Assembly: GCA_002422725.1 (NCBI GenBank)
Contig: DITE01000016.1
Span: forward strand, 1 to 53,132
Direction: 5' to 3'
Length of the DNA: 53,132 bases
Origin: Bacteroidales bacterium UBA6192
GTDB taxonomy: Bacteria; Bacteroidota; Bacteroidia; Bacteroidales; F082
Positions 18,377-27,385 of this stretch are shown piece by piece. Position numbers and translations under genes: made by a program. The notes below the pieces were generated by a model. The model saw only the letters and a list, made by a program, of their open reading frames with translations, made no database searches and had not been told where the DNA came from. Each line of letters begins with the position of its first letter. The stretch's first letter is position 1.

Positions 18377-19021
18377 ATGAAAAAATTAATTCTCTTGATG
18401 GTAGTCTTTATTGGATTATCAGCAGTGATGCCGGCAATGGCACAAAAATCGGACAAGCAAATTAACAAGGAACTTAAGTCGAAAACCGCCAAACGTGCAC
18501 GGGACGAAGCCAAAGCATTTAAAAAACAAGGCTACTATGTTGCACAGGGTGGTCTTCCGATGGACATTCAGCTTGAAAATGCCTGGAAAAAACAGCTTCA
18601 GGAAGACGAAGAAGGTTATCCGAAATATATCATCGCAACCGGCAATTCGGTATCGGAATCGCAAACAGCTGCCAAACTGCAAGCTACAGAAACAGCCAAA
18701 CTGGAGCTGGCAGGCACCATAACTACCCAGGTGATTGCCATCATCGAAAACAATATTGCCACACAACAGCTCAGCGATGAAGAAGCTGCCGCTGTGACCA
18801 AGACAGTGGGCGCATCAAAAAATATTATCGCACAGGAACTTGGCCGGGTAGTGACATTGTTCGAAATGTATCGTAAAATTAATGGCAACATCGAAGCCAG
18901 TGTTCGGTTGGCTTATGATAGCAAAACAGCCAAAGACGCAGCTAAAAAGGTAATCAGGAAAAAACTTGAAGAAGAAGCCGAACTCGTTCAGGATAAACTG
19001 GACAAATTATTGAATTTCTAA
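18377..19021 (+). CDS. Exported LPP20-like protein
   Basis: The 214-residue protein has a clear signal peptide (1-22, ending AMAQ). The mature N-terminus is very rich in Lys, Glu and Arg and probably helical. The central part reads ATGNSVSESQTAAKLQATETAK (residues about 87-108), a pattern typical of LPP20/FlgP-like domains in which a strand is followed by a helix of repeated small residues. The C-terminus is a charged helix (about 180-214). LPP20 proteins are surface or outer-membrane-associated, but their function is unclear. Lack of a lipobox Cys means this member is secreted rather than lipidated. A terminator follows at 19051-19082. Confidence 0.7.
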   Translation: MKKLILLMVVFIGLSAVMPAMAQKSDKQINKELKSKTAKRARDEAKAFKKQGYYVAQGGLPMDIQLENAWKKQLQEDEEGYPKYIIATGNSVSESQTAAKLQATETAKLELAGTITTQVIAIIENNIATQQLSDEEAAAVTKTVGASKNIIAQELGRVVTLFEMYRKINGNIEASVRLAYDSKTAKDAAKKVIRKKLEEEAELVQDKLDKLLNF

Positions 19022-19050
19022 CCTCTGCCCTGAATACAGCATATGAGAAA

Positions 19051-19082
19051 AAAAATCACCAGCAAACAGCCTGGTGGTTTTT
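19051..19082 (+). terminator. Rho-independent terminator
   Basis: A 12-base stem (19051-19062 with 19071-19082, one G-T pair) has an 8-base loop and ends in a run of T. It sits 30 bases after the LPP20-like stop codon. The A-run on the other side would make it partly bidirectional. Confidence 0.75.
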
Positions 19083-19097
19083 TTGTGCCTGCATTCG

Positions 19098-19124
19098 TTG
19101 GAAACGGCTAACTGATTACCTTTG
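19098..19124 (+). promoter_or_regulatory. Promoter of the glycosyltransferase-like gene
   Basis: TTG at 19098-19100, a 16-base spacer and TACCTTTG at 19117-19124 fit the Bacteroidota consensus. The start codon is at 19196. Confidence 0.45.
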
Positions 19125-19195
19125 TTCGCAGTCACCCAATACAAACCATATATGCCCATACGCACTGATAGTTTTAACCAACCGAGATTATCTGT

Positions 19196-20281
19196 ATGAC
19201 AGAAAAAATGAAAGTAGCGCTTGTCGAAACAGGTAAATCGCATGATGAATGCCTATATGCCCAGTTAAAAATTCTAAAATCGGTAGATGGAATCAGTGTT
19301 GTGCTCATTTGCAATGAACGTCTCAGAAAAAATGTGGAAATCTTCGATCTGGTGGATGAATTCATCTATTTGACTGTCAGAGAGAACTTTTGTCAATGGG
19401 CTGACATGTTCCGGCTCAGACGCAAACTCATACATGGGGGGTTCGATCTTGTTGTAATCAATACCGCACAGGGCAGCATGGTGAAAAAACTCTTGCTGTT
19501 GCCTTATCCAAGACATATGAAGATGCTGGGTATACTGCATAATATCCAGAAAATCAATGAGGGTAGTGTTAGTCAGCAACTGATAACCCGACGCCTGGAC
19601 GGCTATTATCTTCTGAGCGATTATCTGCTTCAGTATCTGGACTCCTGCAAAATTGGAAAAACCCCGGTTGAGACTTTTTACCCCATCTTCTACCCTGCCT
19701 TCAAGCCTGCTGACGTGAAGAAAGATCCGGAGGAAATTTGGATTTGCATACCCGGACAGGTGGAGCGCAAACGCAGGGATTACGATACCCTGCTTGAAGT
19801 TTTAAAGTGTAAAAAGGTGAATGAAAATATCCGGTTTATCTTTCTGGGGCCATGCGAACATTCTCATGGTGATGGACAATACATCAAAGAGAAAATTGCT
19901 GAAGCTGGCTTGCAAAATCAGTGTTTATTGTGGGATGGTTTTGTTGACAATGATGTTTTTCATCGGGTTATCAGTGAATCCGACTACATCATGACGCTTA
20001 TTCATCCAAATCATGTTTCATGGTCGCTTTACGAAGGCCAGATAACGGGAGCTTATAATCTGGCTATCGGCTACCGAAAACCCATGCTGCTTGAAAATGA
20101 CTTTATGTCCTATGAAGATTTCAAGGACAATGCTGTTTTCTACAGCATCGGAAAACTATCGGAAACGATCAACAGCCTGAAGAAGCCGATGAATGACCAA
20201 TACTACACCGATGAAAAATGGTCGTTCGGTTATCAGCAACAGAAATACATGTCGTTAATCAACTGCGTAATGGGTAGTTGA
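19196..20281 (+). CDS. Glycosyltransferase-like protein (GT-B fold)
   Basis: The 361-residue protein has no signal peptide. Its N-terminal half alternates strands and helices (VALVETGKSHDE, VVLICNERL, FDLVVINTAQGS). Its C-terminal half has IWICIPGQVERKRRDYDTLL near 180-200 and IRFIFLGPCEHSHGDG near 215-230, a layout seen in family 4 glycosyltransferases. The usual EPFG donor-binding motif is not evident, so the donor and even catalytic activity are uncertain. It is monocistronic by its own promoter and neighbours, with no polysaccharide cluster around it. A role in surface glycan synthesis is inference. Confidence 0.7.
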   Translation: MTEKMKVALVETGKSHDECLYAQLKILKSVDGISVVLICNERLRKNVEIFDLVDEFIYLTVRENFCQWADMFRLRRKLIHGGFDLVVINTAQGSMVKKLLLLPYPRHMKMLGILHNIQKINEGSVSQQLITRRLDGYYLLSDYLLQYLDSCKIGKTPVETFYPIFYPAFKPADVKKDPEEIWICIPGQVERKRRDYDTLLEVLKCKKVNENIRFIFLGPCEHSHGDGQYIKEKIAEAGLQNQCLLWDGFVDNDVFHRVISESDYIMTLIHPNHVSWSLYEGQITGAYNLAIGYRKPMLLENDFMSYEDFKDNAVFYSIGKLSETINSLKKPMNDQYYTDEKWSFGYQQQKYMSLINCVMGS

Positions 20282-20356
20282 ATTCAACACATGGAAATAA
20301 ATGCGAATGAATTACAAATCTCACTACTTTTACGCAACAGTTAAAAACCAATTTTT

Positions 20357-21343
20357 ATGAGAAATATCATACTTTTCATGGCATTTTCCATTGCATCATT
20401 CCTTGCACAGGGGCAGGATACATTCTCTATCGTTGCCATTGATACCATTACGGGCGAAATTGGCAGCGCGGGAGCAAGCTGTATCGACGACAACTCAATT
20501 GCCGGTGGAGCCATCATTATCAGCGATGTTCTGCCTGGTCGTGGAGCTATTCACACCCAATCCTACTGGCTGTCATCCAATCAGTTGAATGCCCGTGAGC
20601 GGATGCTGCTCGGCGATTCGCCTCAGGAGATTATTGACTGGCTGGAGGCCAACGACGCACAAAACCTTCCCGGCAGGCGACAATATGGAATAGTAGATAC
20701 TGATATTGATGGAAATCCACGTTCGGCAGCCTACACAGGTGTAAATTGTCTCAACTGGAAAGGACATATCACAGGATTGAATTACAGCATTCAGGGTAAT
20801 ATTTTGCTCGGTCAACAAATTGTTGACAACATTGAGGCTGGCTTTCTGGGAACCGAAGGCACTCTGGCCGACAAACTGATGGCTGCATTGCAAGGTGCCA
20901 ATATTGCCGGAGCCGACACCCGTTGCCTGAACGAGGGCGTTTCGTCGCTATCAGCCTTTATCCGTGTGGCACAGACTGGTAATAATCCTGACAGCCTTTA
21001 TCTGGATCTGAATGTGCCTGAAACACCTTTTGGCGTTGAACCTATTGATGTGTTGCAGGAAATGTATGATGAATGGAAACAATGGGTTGGTGTCCGCAAC
21101 CAACATGAGTTGAAAAACTGGTATCTCGTTCAATACCAGGACGAATACATTATGATGAATAAACAGGGTTTGCATGGGACAACAAGCTTAAAGCTTTTTT
21201 CAGTTCAGGGAAATCTCCTTGTTAGTGAACATTTTACTTCTCCCTCGCACCGGATTCAGATGAGTCAGTTTCCGGCAGGAGTGTATATTCTGATCATATC
21301 CGATAATCAACACAAAAGTCAAACATTTAAACTGTTAAAATAG
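20357..21343 (+). CDS. Secreted DUF1028 protein with T9SS sorting domain
   Basis: The 328-residue protein has a signal peptide (1-19, ending LAQGQ) and an Ntn-hydrolase-like DUF1028 domain (about 20-235, with FSIVAIDTITGEIGSAGAS at its start and LPGRGAIHTQ near 60). A C-terminal beta domain ends in GVYILIISDNQHKSQTFKLLK, the shape of type IX secretion sorting domains (GxYxL..., then Lys-rich end). DUF1028 proteins are of unknown activity, and some carry a peptidoglycan-binding domain. The sorting tail implies export to the cell surface or medium by the same system as PorQ at 22194. The catalytic role is not established. Confidence 0.85.
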   Translation: MRNIILFMAFSIASFLAQGQDTFSIVAIDTITGEIGSAGASCIDDNSIAGGAIIISDVLPGRGAIHTQSYWLSSNQLNARERMLLGDSPQEIIDWLEANDAQNLPGRRQYGIVDTDIDGNPRSAAYTGVNCLNWKGHITGLNYSIQGNILLGQQIVDNIEAGFLGTEGTLADKLMAALQGANIAGADTRCLNEGVSSLSAFIRVAQTGNNPDSLYLDLNVPETPFGVEPIDVLQEMYDEWKQWVGVRNQHELKNWYLVQYQDEYIMMNKQGLHGTTSLKLFSVQGNLLVSEHFTSPSHRIQMSQFPAGVYILIISDNQHKSQTFKLLK

Positions 21344-21412
21344 CATTTTAGGCCAACTGCCTAAACTGTTTTTACTTGCCTGATCTGGTTAAAACAAATA
21401 ACAACAACCCAA

Positions 21413-22132
21413 ATGAGAAAAACCTTTTACACGATTATTTTCTTGAGCAGTATTGTGCTATCCACCTCGTTGTTAACGTCGTGTGGCTGCATCACCGGTA
21501 ATGGCCCTGTGGTGAAAAGTGAACGTGAAATCAGAAGTGCCAATCACCTGATTATTGAAGTTGACGGCGATATTATTATCCATCAATCCGATACTGCAAG
21601 CCTGTTTGTTACAACACAGTCCAATATTCAGAAACACATCAGGATTAGTAAAAGAGGAGATAAAATCACTGTCAAAGCATCAAGATGCTTTACCCAGGCA
21701 CCTCCACTTACAATCGAAATCGGATTACCCAATTTTGAATCACTCACAGTGAATTCGTCAGCAAAAGTGCAATCAAAAGGCAAAAAAATTGATGCTGAGT
21801 CGTTTAATATTGTTTCCAATAAGGATGCCATCATAAACCTGAATATATCAACGGTTGATATGCACGTAACAGCCGGGGGCAGAACGAAACTATTCATGAA
21901 TGGGTTTTCACGGAATATTGTTGTAGACCTGAAAGAAAACTCACAGTTGCTCGCCATTGGTTTTCCAGTCGTAGAAGCCTCCTGTAAACTGTTTGCTAAC
22001 AGCTATTTAAAACTGCAGGTTCAAAAAAAACTTGTAGCAAATGTTGAAACACAGGCTACGCTTGAATATATTGCGAAACAGGGACTGGAAACCAACATTA
22101 CCGGAGCCGGCAAGGTTAAACAGCTCGATTAG
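21413..22132 (+). CDS. DUF2807 (head-GIN) lipoprotein
   Basis: The 239-residue lipoprotein has a leader ending at Cys24 (LLTSC), followed by GCITGNGPVVKSEREI. That GNG motif marks the head-GIN/DUF2807 family. The rest is a repetitive beta-helix-like run of short strands (IEVDGDIIIHQ, LTVNSSAKVQS, INLNISTVDMHV, TNITGAGKVKQ). Such proteins are abundant in Bacteroidota envelopes and are thought to be adhesin-like or structural; no enzymatic role is known. The gene lies between the DUF1028 cargo gene and porQ with short gaps (69 and 61 bases), so joint transcription is possible. Confidence 0.85.
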   Translation: MRKTFYTIIFLSSIVLSTSLLTSCGCITGNGPVVKSEREIRSANHLIIEVDGDIIIHQSDTASLFVTTQSNIQKHIRISKRGDKITVKASRCFTQAPPLTIEIGLPNFESLTVNSSAKVQSKGKKIDAESFNIVSNKDAIINLNISTVDMHVTAGGRTKLFMNGFSRNIVVDLKENSQLLAIGFPVVEASCKLFANSYLKLQVQKKLVANVETQATLEYIAKQGLETNITGAGKVKQLD

Positions 22133-22193
22133 CACTCTTTGAATAATAAAGCATAAGATTTGTCGTTAGCCTAACATTATTCAACCTCAATTC

Positions 22194-23261
22194 ATGAAGC
22201 ATATCCAACAGCTCAGGCTTTACACACCTTTAATCCTCGTTTTTGTTGCCTCATTACTGATCAATAATGTTTGGTCGCAAACAGGAGGCAGAGGCGTCTA
22301 TGGTTTTGCCGACGCTCCGGTTTCGGCACGTATTGCAGCACTTGGCGGTGTTGCAGTGCCCTTTGACGACGATGACATCAGCCTTGCATTATTCAATCCG
22401 GCACTAATCACCGCACAGATGCACAACCAGCTAAGCCTGTCGTATGTAGATTATTTTGCGGATATAAACTTTGGTTCAGTACAATATGGCAGAAGTTTTA
22501 ACAATATTGGAAATTTCGTCGCAGGGTTGCAGTATTATAATTATGGTGACTTTGACTATGCTGATGAAGGAGGAGTGCGCCAGGGCCAGTTTTCTGCTGC
22601 CGACTATGTATTTGTTCTGGGCTGGGGCAGACAGCTCGACTCCAACTTTTCGATAGGTGCAAATGCCAAGTTTATCGGTTCAGATTATGAATCGTACAGT
22701 TCTTATGGCATTGCCGTGGATGTTGCCGGTACCTACCTGTCAAAAACAGGCTGGCTGCTTTCGCTTACCGCACGGAATATTGGCCGTGAATTGAAATCCT
22801 ATCTTCCATCTGACCCCTCCGGCATGCCTTTCTCCATGCAGTTTGGCATTTCGAAACGGCTTGAGCATGTGCCTTTCCGACTAATGCTTGTGTATGACCA
22901 TATCGAACGTTGGGACCTCACCTACGACAGCCAACTCAATGATACGGGTATTGACCCAATCACCGGCGAAAAGAAAGAAGATAGTGGTTTTGAACAATTT
23001 GGTGACCAGTTGATGCGACACTTTATCGTGGGCGGAGAATTCTATATCGGAAAAAACCTGAGTCTGCGCGGCAGCTACAACTACGGCAGAAGAAAAGAAA
23101 TGATCATTCCCGACAAACTTGGCACTGTTGGTTTCAGCTGGGGTCTTGGTATCCGCATCAGCAAATTTAACATCAACTACAGCAGATCGGCTTATCACGT
23201 TATTGGCTCACCCAATTACCTGACAATTACAACCAATCTGGGCAGCTTCGGTAAGAATTAA
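22194..23261 (+). CDS. porQ: Type IX secretion system protein PorQ
   Basis: The 355-residue outer-membrane beta-barrel protein has a signal peptide of about 28 residues (ending VWSQ). GGRGVYGFADAPVSAR and ALGGVAVPFDDDD just after it are hallmark PorQ/PorV-like motifs (FadL-type barrel). The body is a series of amphipathic strands ending in TNLGSFGKN. PorQ belongs to the attachment complex (PorQ, U, V, Z) that cleaves the sorting domain of type IX cargo and anchors it. Two probable cargo proteins are encoded at 20357 and 41082. The rest of the secretion system is not in this window. Confidence 0.9.
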   Translation: MKHIQQLRLYTPLILVFVASLLINNVWSQTGGRGVYGFADAPVSARIAALGGVAVPFDDDDISLALFNPALITAQMHNQLSLSYVDYFADINFGSVQYGRSFNNIGNFVAGLQYYNYGDFDYADEGGVRQGQFSAADYVFVLGWGRQLDSNFSIGANAKFIGSDYESYSSYGIAVDVAGTYLSKTGWLLSLTARNIGRELKSYLPSDPSGMPFSMQFGISKRLEHVPFRLMLVYDHIERWDLTYDSQLNDTGIDPITGEKKEDSGFEQFGDQLMRHFIVGGEFYIGKNLSLRGSYNYGRRKEMIIPDKLGTVGFSWGLGIRISKFNINYSRSAYHVIGSPNYLTITTNLGSFGKN

Positions 23262-23349
23262 AAAATTAGTCGCTACCACTGAGCAAAATTTGCTCCCTTC
23301 CCTGAATCTTCTTCCGGAAATTGTTTAGTATTGCATCAAAATCAATTTT

Positions 23350-24981
23350 ATGCCTAAATTTCTTTTGTTAATAGCCTTGTGGCTGCTTTCGACCCTTGTA
23401 AACGCCTCGTCCCTTCAACCCCTGATTAAACAATTTATTGACAATAAGCCAGTTGGTTCAAGATATGAAATCGAAAATGAATATTTGTTTTCCAGTAAGG
23501 TTTTACCCCGTTTTTACACCGATCGCGATTTCCAGGCTGCCTGGATTGAACAACAGACACTTGGAAAAAACGGACTCGATCTTCTAAATTATATCCGAAA
23601 CATCGACTCACACGGGCTCAGACCCGAGGATTATCACCTTGCCCTGATTGAGAAATTTGTTCATAAACTTCTGTCTTTCAAACAGGTGAGTGAAAATGAT
23701 CTGGTTAGTCTGGATATGCTGCTTACTGATGCTTTTATGTTGCTTGGTTCGCAGTTGTATTTCGGAAAGGTGGATCCCGACAAAGAAGGTGCTGACTGGA
23801 AAATTCAACGCAAAGAACCTGAGTTAAAACTTGACATGAAACTGTCAGATGCGATAAGTGCCAAGTCACTTCCTCAGCACCTCGACAGCCTGTCGCCAAG
23901 AAACGCAGCCTACTGGAAATTAAAAGAACTGCTGGCTTATTACAACAAACTTGAGCAGTATCCATGGCCTAATATCAAATCGGCGAAGTCGGTTAAACCT
24001 TACGACACAGCCAAAATTATACCGGAAGTCCGTAAACGGCTAATGCAGTTTGGCTATCAACTTACCGACAGTCTGTCGGATGTGTATGATGATCAACTGA
24101 TTGCAAGGATAAAACAATTTCAAAAGGAACGTGGGCTGCAAGCTGACGGAGCCATTGGCAAAGGTACCCTGGAAGCTCTGAATAGAAAACCAGCTCAGCT
24201 TTCGGATGATATCAGGGTGAATATGGAACGACTCAGGTGGTTACCAATGCGAACCCCTGACCGTTTTATTCTGGTGAACATAGCCAATTTTGAACTGGAT
24301 ATGATCAGCATGCGCGACACCATTATCAGCCTGAAAGCCATTGTGGGCAAAGAATACAGAAAAACTCCGGTCTTTAACCGCAAAATGACCTATCTGGTTT
24401 TCAGTCCTACCTGGACAGTGCCGCCGACAATACTGCGCAATGATGTGATACCTGAAATATTGAAGGGCCCGGAATACCTGCAGAATAAAAACATGACACT
24501 TCTGCGCCACGACGGAACTGAGGTGGCCTATAGCGATATTGACTGGTCGAAAGTGACAAAGAAAAATTTCCCATATATGGTCAGGCAGAATCCCGGCCCC
24601 GAAAATGCCCTTGGTCGTGTGAAGTTTATGTTCCCAAACGAGTTTAATGTGTATATTCACGACACCCCTACAAGAGGACTTTTTGCCAAAGAAGAAAGGG
24701 CACTAAGTTCGGGTTGTGTCAGGGTGGAACGACCGTTTGATCTTGCCGTAAAGCTTTTGGCCGATATGCCCGAATGGACTGACGAGCGCATCAGCAAAGC
24801 GATGAACAGGGACACAGAACTCAGGGTAAATCTGAAAACTCCTATCGATGTTGTGCTCATTTACCTTACTGCCTGGACCGATGGCAACAACCGTTTTCAC
24901 AACAGAAAAGATATCTACAAACGCGATAAAATGGTGTTGAATGCACTGAATCAAAAGCCTACACGCCGGCAGGTGCGCTAA
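23350..24981 (+). CDS. L,D-transpeptidase of the YcbB/LdtD type
   Basis: The 543-residue enzyme would form 3-3 peptidoglycan cross-links. It has a signal peptide (1-19), a scaffold region, a peptidoglycan-binding domain (about 245-280, LIARIKQFQKERGLQADG), and a YkuD catalytic domain from about 300 with His437 (YIHDTP) and nucleophile Cys456 in SSGCVRV. PTWTVPPTI near 355 is also typical of this subfamily. It is exported to the periplasm. It is convergent with another L,D-transpeptidase gene that ends 14 bases away, an unusual pairing of two distinct YkuD-like enzymes. Confidence 0.93.
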   Translation: MPKFLLLIALWLLSTLVNASSLQPLIKQFIDNKPVGSRYEIENEYLFSSKVLPRFYTDRDFQAAWIEQQTLGKNGLDLLNYIRNIDSHGLRPEDYHLALIEKFVHKLLSFKQVSENDLVSLDMLLTDAFMLLGSQLYFGKVDPDKEGADWKIQRKEPELKLDMKLSDAISAKSLPQHLDSLSPRNAAYWKLKELLAYYNKLEQYPWPNIKSAKSVKPYDTAKIIPEVRKRLMQFGYQLTDSLSDVYDDQLIARIKQFQKERGLQADGAIGKGTLEALNRKPAQLSDDIRVNMERLRWLPMRTPDRFILVNIANFELDMISMRDTIISLKAIVGKEYRKTPVFNRKMTYLVFSPTWTVPPTILRNDVIPEILKGPEYLQNKNMTLLRHDGTEVAYSDIDWSKVTKKNFPYMVRQNPGPENALGRVKFMFPNEFNVYIHDTPTRGLFAKEERALSSGCVRVERPFDLAVKLLADMPEWTDERISKAMNRDTELRVNLKTPIDVVLIYLTAWTDGNNRFHNRKDIYKRDKMVLNALNQKPTRRQVR

Positions 24982-24995
24982 ACATGATCCGTTTT

Positions 24996-25715
24996 TCAGG
25001 ATTTACTGTTTCTGTTGATGACTTTCTCAACCAATCCTGCTGATGAATAAAATTTGTCAGGAGCATGAATATACAGGCAGGAACCTCCTTTGATGGTTTG
25101 AATCACTTCGAGTTTAATCGTTTCAGGAATAGCCGGGCAACCATGACTCCTTCCCAATTGTCCATAGCGTTTGATAAACTCGTCTGAAACATAATCCGCA
25201 CCATGAATAACGATTGACCGGTCGCGTGCCTTGTCGTTTACTCCTTCTTCGAGACCATCAAGAAACAATGACATACCATGTTTCCCGGTGTAAGTGTCAC
25301 CTGTGGCATAAAATCCCGGGCTACTGGCAAATGAACCCGGTTTGTTCGAGAATGATTCAGCTGACAGTTTACCCGAATTTCGCCCATGTGCAACCAAACA
25401 ATGAACCAGCACTTTCACTTCGTTGAGATCGATAACCCACATTCTTTTTTTGTCGGAGGTTAGCGTAAAATCGATGATGGTAATCAGCCCGGTTTTTTTT
25501 ATCAGTTGCTTGCTGAGCAACAATGCGTAGCCCGAAATGGCTGATTCAAACACTGCACGCGCGGGCATATTGGTTTCCGTTTCACACTTTGACAGAATCC
25601 TTTCCATTTCAAATTGCTGAAAATCATTAGATATTCCTTCAGAACCACGTTCAGGACGCAAGGCTGTGAAAGGAATCAATAAGGCGAACAGGATAAATAT
25701 TTTCCGCAGATGCAT
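24996..25715 (-). CDS. Second L,D-transpeptidase-like enzyme (murein YkuD-type)
   Basis: The 239-residue exported protein has a short hydrophobic leader (about 6-19). It matches the family annotated as murein L,D-transpeptidase catalytic domain proteins, with HGRNSGKLSAESFSN (about 110-124), GFYATGDTYTGKHG near 134-147, RSIVIHGADYVS with His171, and SHGCPAIP with His191 and nucleophile Cys193. Unlike the convergent YcbB-type enzyme, it has no peptidoglycan-binding domain. It may trim or cross-link wall stems or attach proteins; this is not determined. The stop codons of the two genes are 14 bases apart. Confidence 0.88.
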   Translation of the reverse strand: MHLRKIFILFALLIPFTALRPERGSEGISNDFQQFEMERILSKCETETNMPARAVFESAISGYALLLSKQLIKKTGLITIIDFTLTSDKKRMWVIDLNEVKVLVHCLVAHGRNSGKLSAESFSNKPGSFASSPGFYATGDTYTGKHGMSLFLDGLEEGVNDKARDRSIVIHGADYVSDEFIKRYGQLGRSHGCPAIPETIKLEVIQTIKGGSCLYIHAPDKFYSSAGLVEKVINRNSKS

Positions 25716-25793
25716 ACTTCAAAGATACTGATTACCTAATAAAGCATACGGTTTATATTGTGAATTATTGTCATCATGTTGCAATAATATTGG

Positions 25794-25813
25794 CCATCAG
25801 ATTATTCTGATGG
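25794..25813. repeat. Small perfect hairpin upstream of recF
   Basis: CCATCAG (25794-25800) pairs with CTGATGG (25807-25813) around a 6-base loop, in the 240-base divergent gap between the L,D-transpeptidase and recF genes. There is no U-tract, so it is not a terminator. It may be a protein site or have no function. Confidence 0.35.
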
Positions 25814-25924
25814 GTCAGCCAAAGAGAAATTTTGGGATACTTTTGATTAAACCATTCACAACCCACTGATTATAAGCACCTGACTCAGTCGGAACTAGCT
25901 GCCCTCTCACCGGTAAATTCTTTT

Positions 25925-25932
25925 TACCTTTG
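25925..25932 (+). promoter_or_regulatory. -7 box of recF
   Basis: TACCTTTG fits TAnnTTTG and ends 23 bases before the recF ATG. The -33 TTTG is not seen at the expected distance. The same octamer occurs before the genes at 19196 and 35970. Confidence 0.45.
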
Positions 25933-25955
25933 CCGTCACAACTTAAGCTCAAAGC

Positions 25956-27068
25956 ATGTTTCTTCAGCGATTAACCTTGTCCAACTTTAAAAATTACGTT
26001 GAAGCCGAAATGCAGTTTTCGGAAAAAATCAATTGTTTCATTGGCGAAAATGGAGCCGGCAAAACCAATATACTGGATGCCATTTACTACCTTTCGTTTT
26101 GCAAGAGTTATTTCAATGCCATCGACCAGCAGAATATCCGGCACGACGAAAGTTTTTTCAGTGTGCATGGTTTTTATGAAACCAACGGATCAGCCTCGGA
26201 TCAGGTGAGCTGTATTCAGAAACGAAATCAGAAAAAAGTATTCAGGCTAAACCAGAAAGACTATGACCGATTGGCCGACCATATCGGGAAAATTCCCCTG
26301 GTAATGATTTCACCATACGACCGCGATCTGATCAACGAAGGGAGCGAGATACGACGTAAATTTATTGACGGGGTAATTTCGCAATTCGATCCGGTATATC
26401 TCAACGGCCTGATCACTTACAACAAGGCTCTGGTGCAGCGGAACACACTGCTGAAACAGTTTGCCGAACGCAATTATTTCGACCACGATTTGTTGAAGGT
26501 TTACGACAAGCAACTCTTGCATTCGGCCGATACCATTTACAACAAAAGGCTGTCATTCCTGAGCGACTTCATTCCCATTTTCAACAATTACTATAGCTTT
26601 GTGTCGGGAGGCAAGGAAACAGTTGATATTATTTACGATTCGGGCTTGCATCAGCAAAGCCTGCAAACCCTGCTGGATGAGGCTTTACCGAGAGACCGGC
26701 AGGCACGTTTCACCACGGTGGGCTTGCATAAGGATGATCTGGATTTCAGGATACAAACACACCCTTTGAAGAAATTTGGTTCGCAGGGTCAGCAAAAATC
26801 CTTTGTGATAGCCATCAAGCTGGCCCAGTTTGACTACACACGGCAGGTGATGGGTTACAAGCCTGTGTTGCTGTTCGATGATATTTTCGACAAGCTTGAC
26901 GATCATCGGGTGGGACAACTCATCAGACTTGTTGGCAACGACAGTTTTGGTCAGGTTTTCATCACCGACACCCAGCAAGAGCGCATCGAACGGCTTTTTG
27001 CAGGAAGTAATATTGACCACCGGATTTTCTCTGTTGTTTCGGGACAGGTTCATCAATTTCAAGCCTAA
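25956..27068 (+). CDS. recF: DNA replication and repair protein RecF
   Basis: The 370-residue SMC-like ATPase loads RecA at gaps together with RecO and RecR. Walker A is GENGAGKT at residues 30-37, preceded by the RecF-typical LSNFKNY (8-14). The ABC-like signature and Walker B region are FGSQGQQKSFVIAIKLAQ (about 271-288) and VLLFDDIFDKLDDHR (about 302-316). Full length is normal. The last 46 residues are encoded again in a diverged fragment at 28221-28358. That makes the 3' end a probable recombination or insertion junction, though this copy itself is intact. Confidence 0.96.
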   Translation: MFLQRLTLSNFKNYVEAEMQFSEKINCFIGENGAGKTNILDAIYYLSFCKSYFNAIDQQNIRHDESFFSVHGFYETNGSASDQVSCIQKRNQKKVFRLNQKDYDRLADHIGKIPLVMISPYDRDLINEGSEIRRKFIDGVISQFDPVYLNGLITYNKALVQRNTLLKQFAERNYFDHDLLKVYDKQLLHSADTIYNKRLSFLSDFIPIFNNYYSFVSGGKETVDIIYDSGLHQQSLQTLLDEALPRDRQARFTTVGLHKDDLDFRIQTHPLKKFGSQGQQKSFVIAIKLAQFDYTRQVMGYKPVLLFDDIFDKLDDHRVGQLIRLVGNDSFGQVFITDTQQERIERLFAGSNIDHRIFSVVSGQVHQFQA

Positions 27069-27071
27069 GCT
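26934..27071 (+). repeat. recF 3'-end repeat, copy 1 (inside intact recF)
   Basis: This 138-base segment, ending just past the recF stop codon, recurs at 28221-28358 without indels. I count 10 mismatches by eye, six of them synonymous. Similarity stops abruptly on both sides. Confidence 0.9.
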
Positions 27072-27385
27072 AGTTCGGGTATGTTTACCTTGACTTATTT
27101 TTACTTATTCCTGTTTTTGAAATATTGAGCACAACCAGGATGTTGAGTCCTGCAGCTTAACTGGCATAACAGTTTCAAAATCAATCAATTTCTATTTGAA
27201 GAATATATTTTCATTTTCAGTGAAGAAAAAACATCGATTATTCCCGTTCAATTGATATATTTGACGATTCTTTGATCACCCTGAAAGTGTTATTTTCATT
27301 GGGTTTTTTCTTCATGAATTGATTTCCATTGTATTATAAAACATTACGTATTATTCATTTATTAAACCAAATTAAATCATTATTT
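27072..27385. other. Intergenic region between recF and the lipoprotein gene
   Basis: This AT-rich stretch has a 13-base direct repeat copy at 27124-27136 and a TATATTTG -7-like box at 27256-27263. No gene was recognised. Confidence 0.45.
27124..27136 (+). repeat. 13-base direct repeat, copy 1
   Basis: ATTGAGCACAACC is repeated exactly at 28100-28112. The two copies bracket the lipoprotein gene and the MITE-like element, as target-site duplications or recombination footprints would. Confidence 0.6.
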
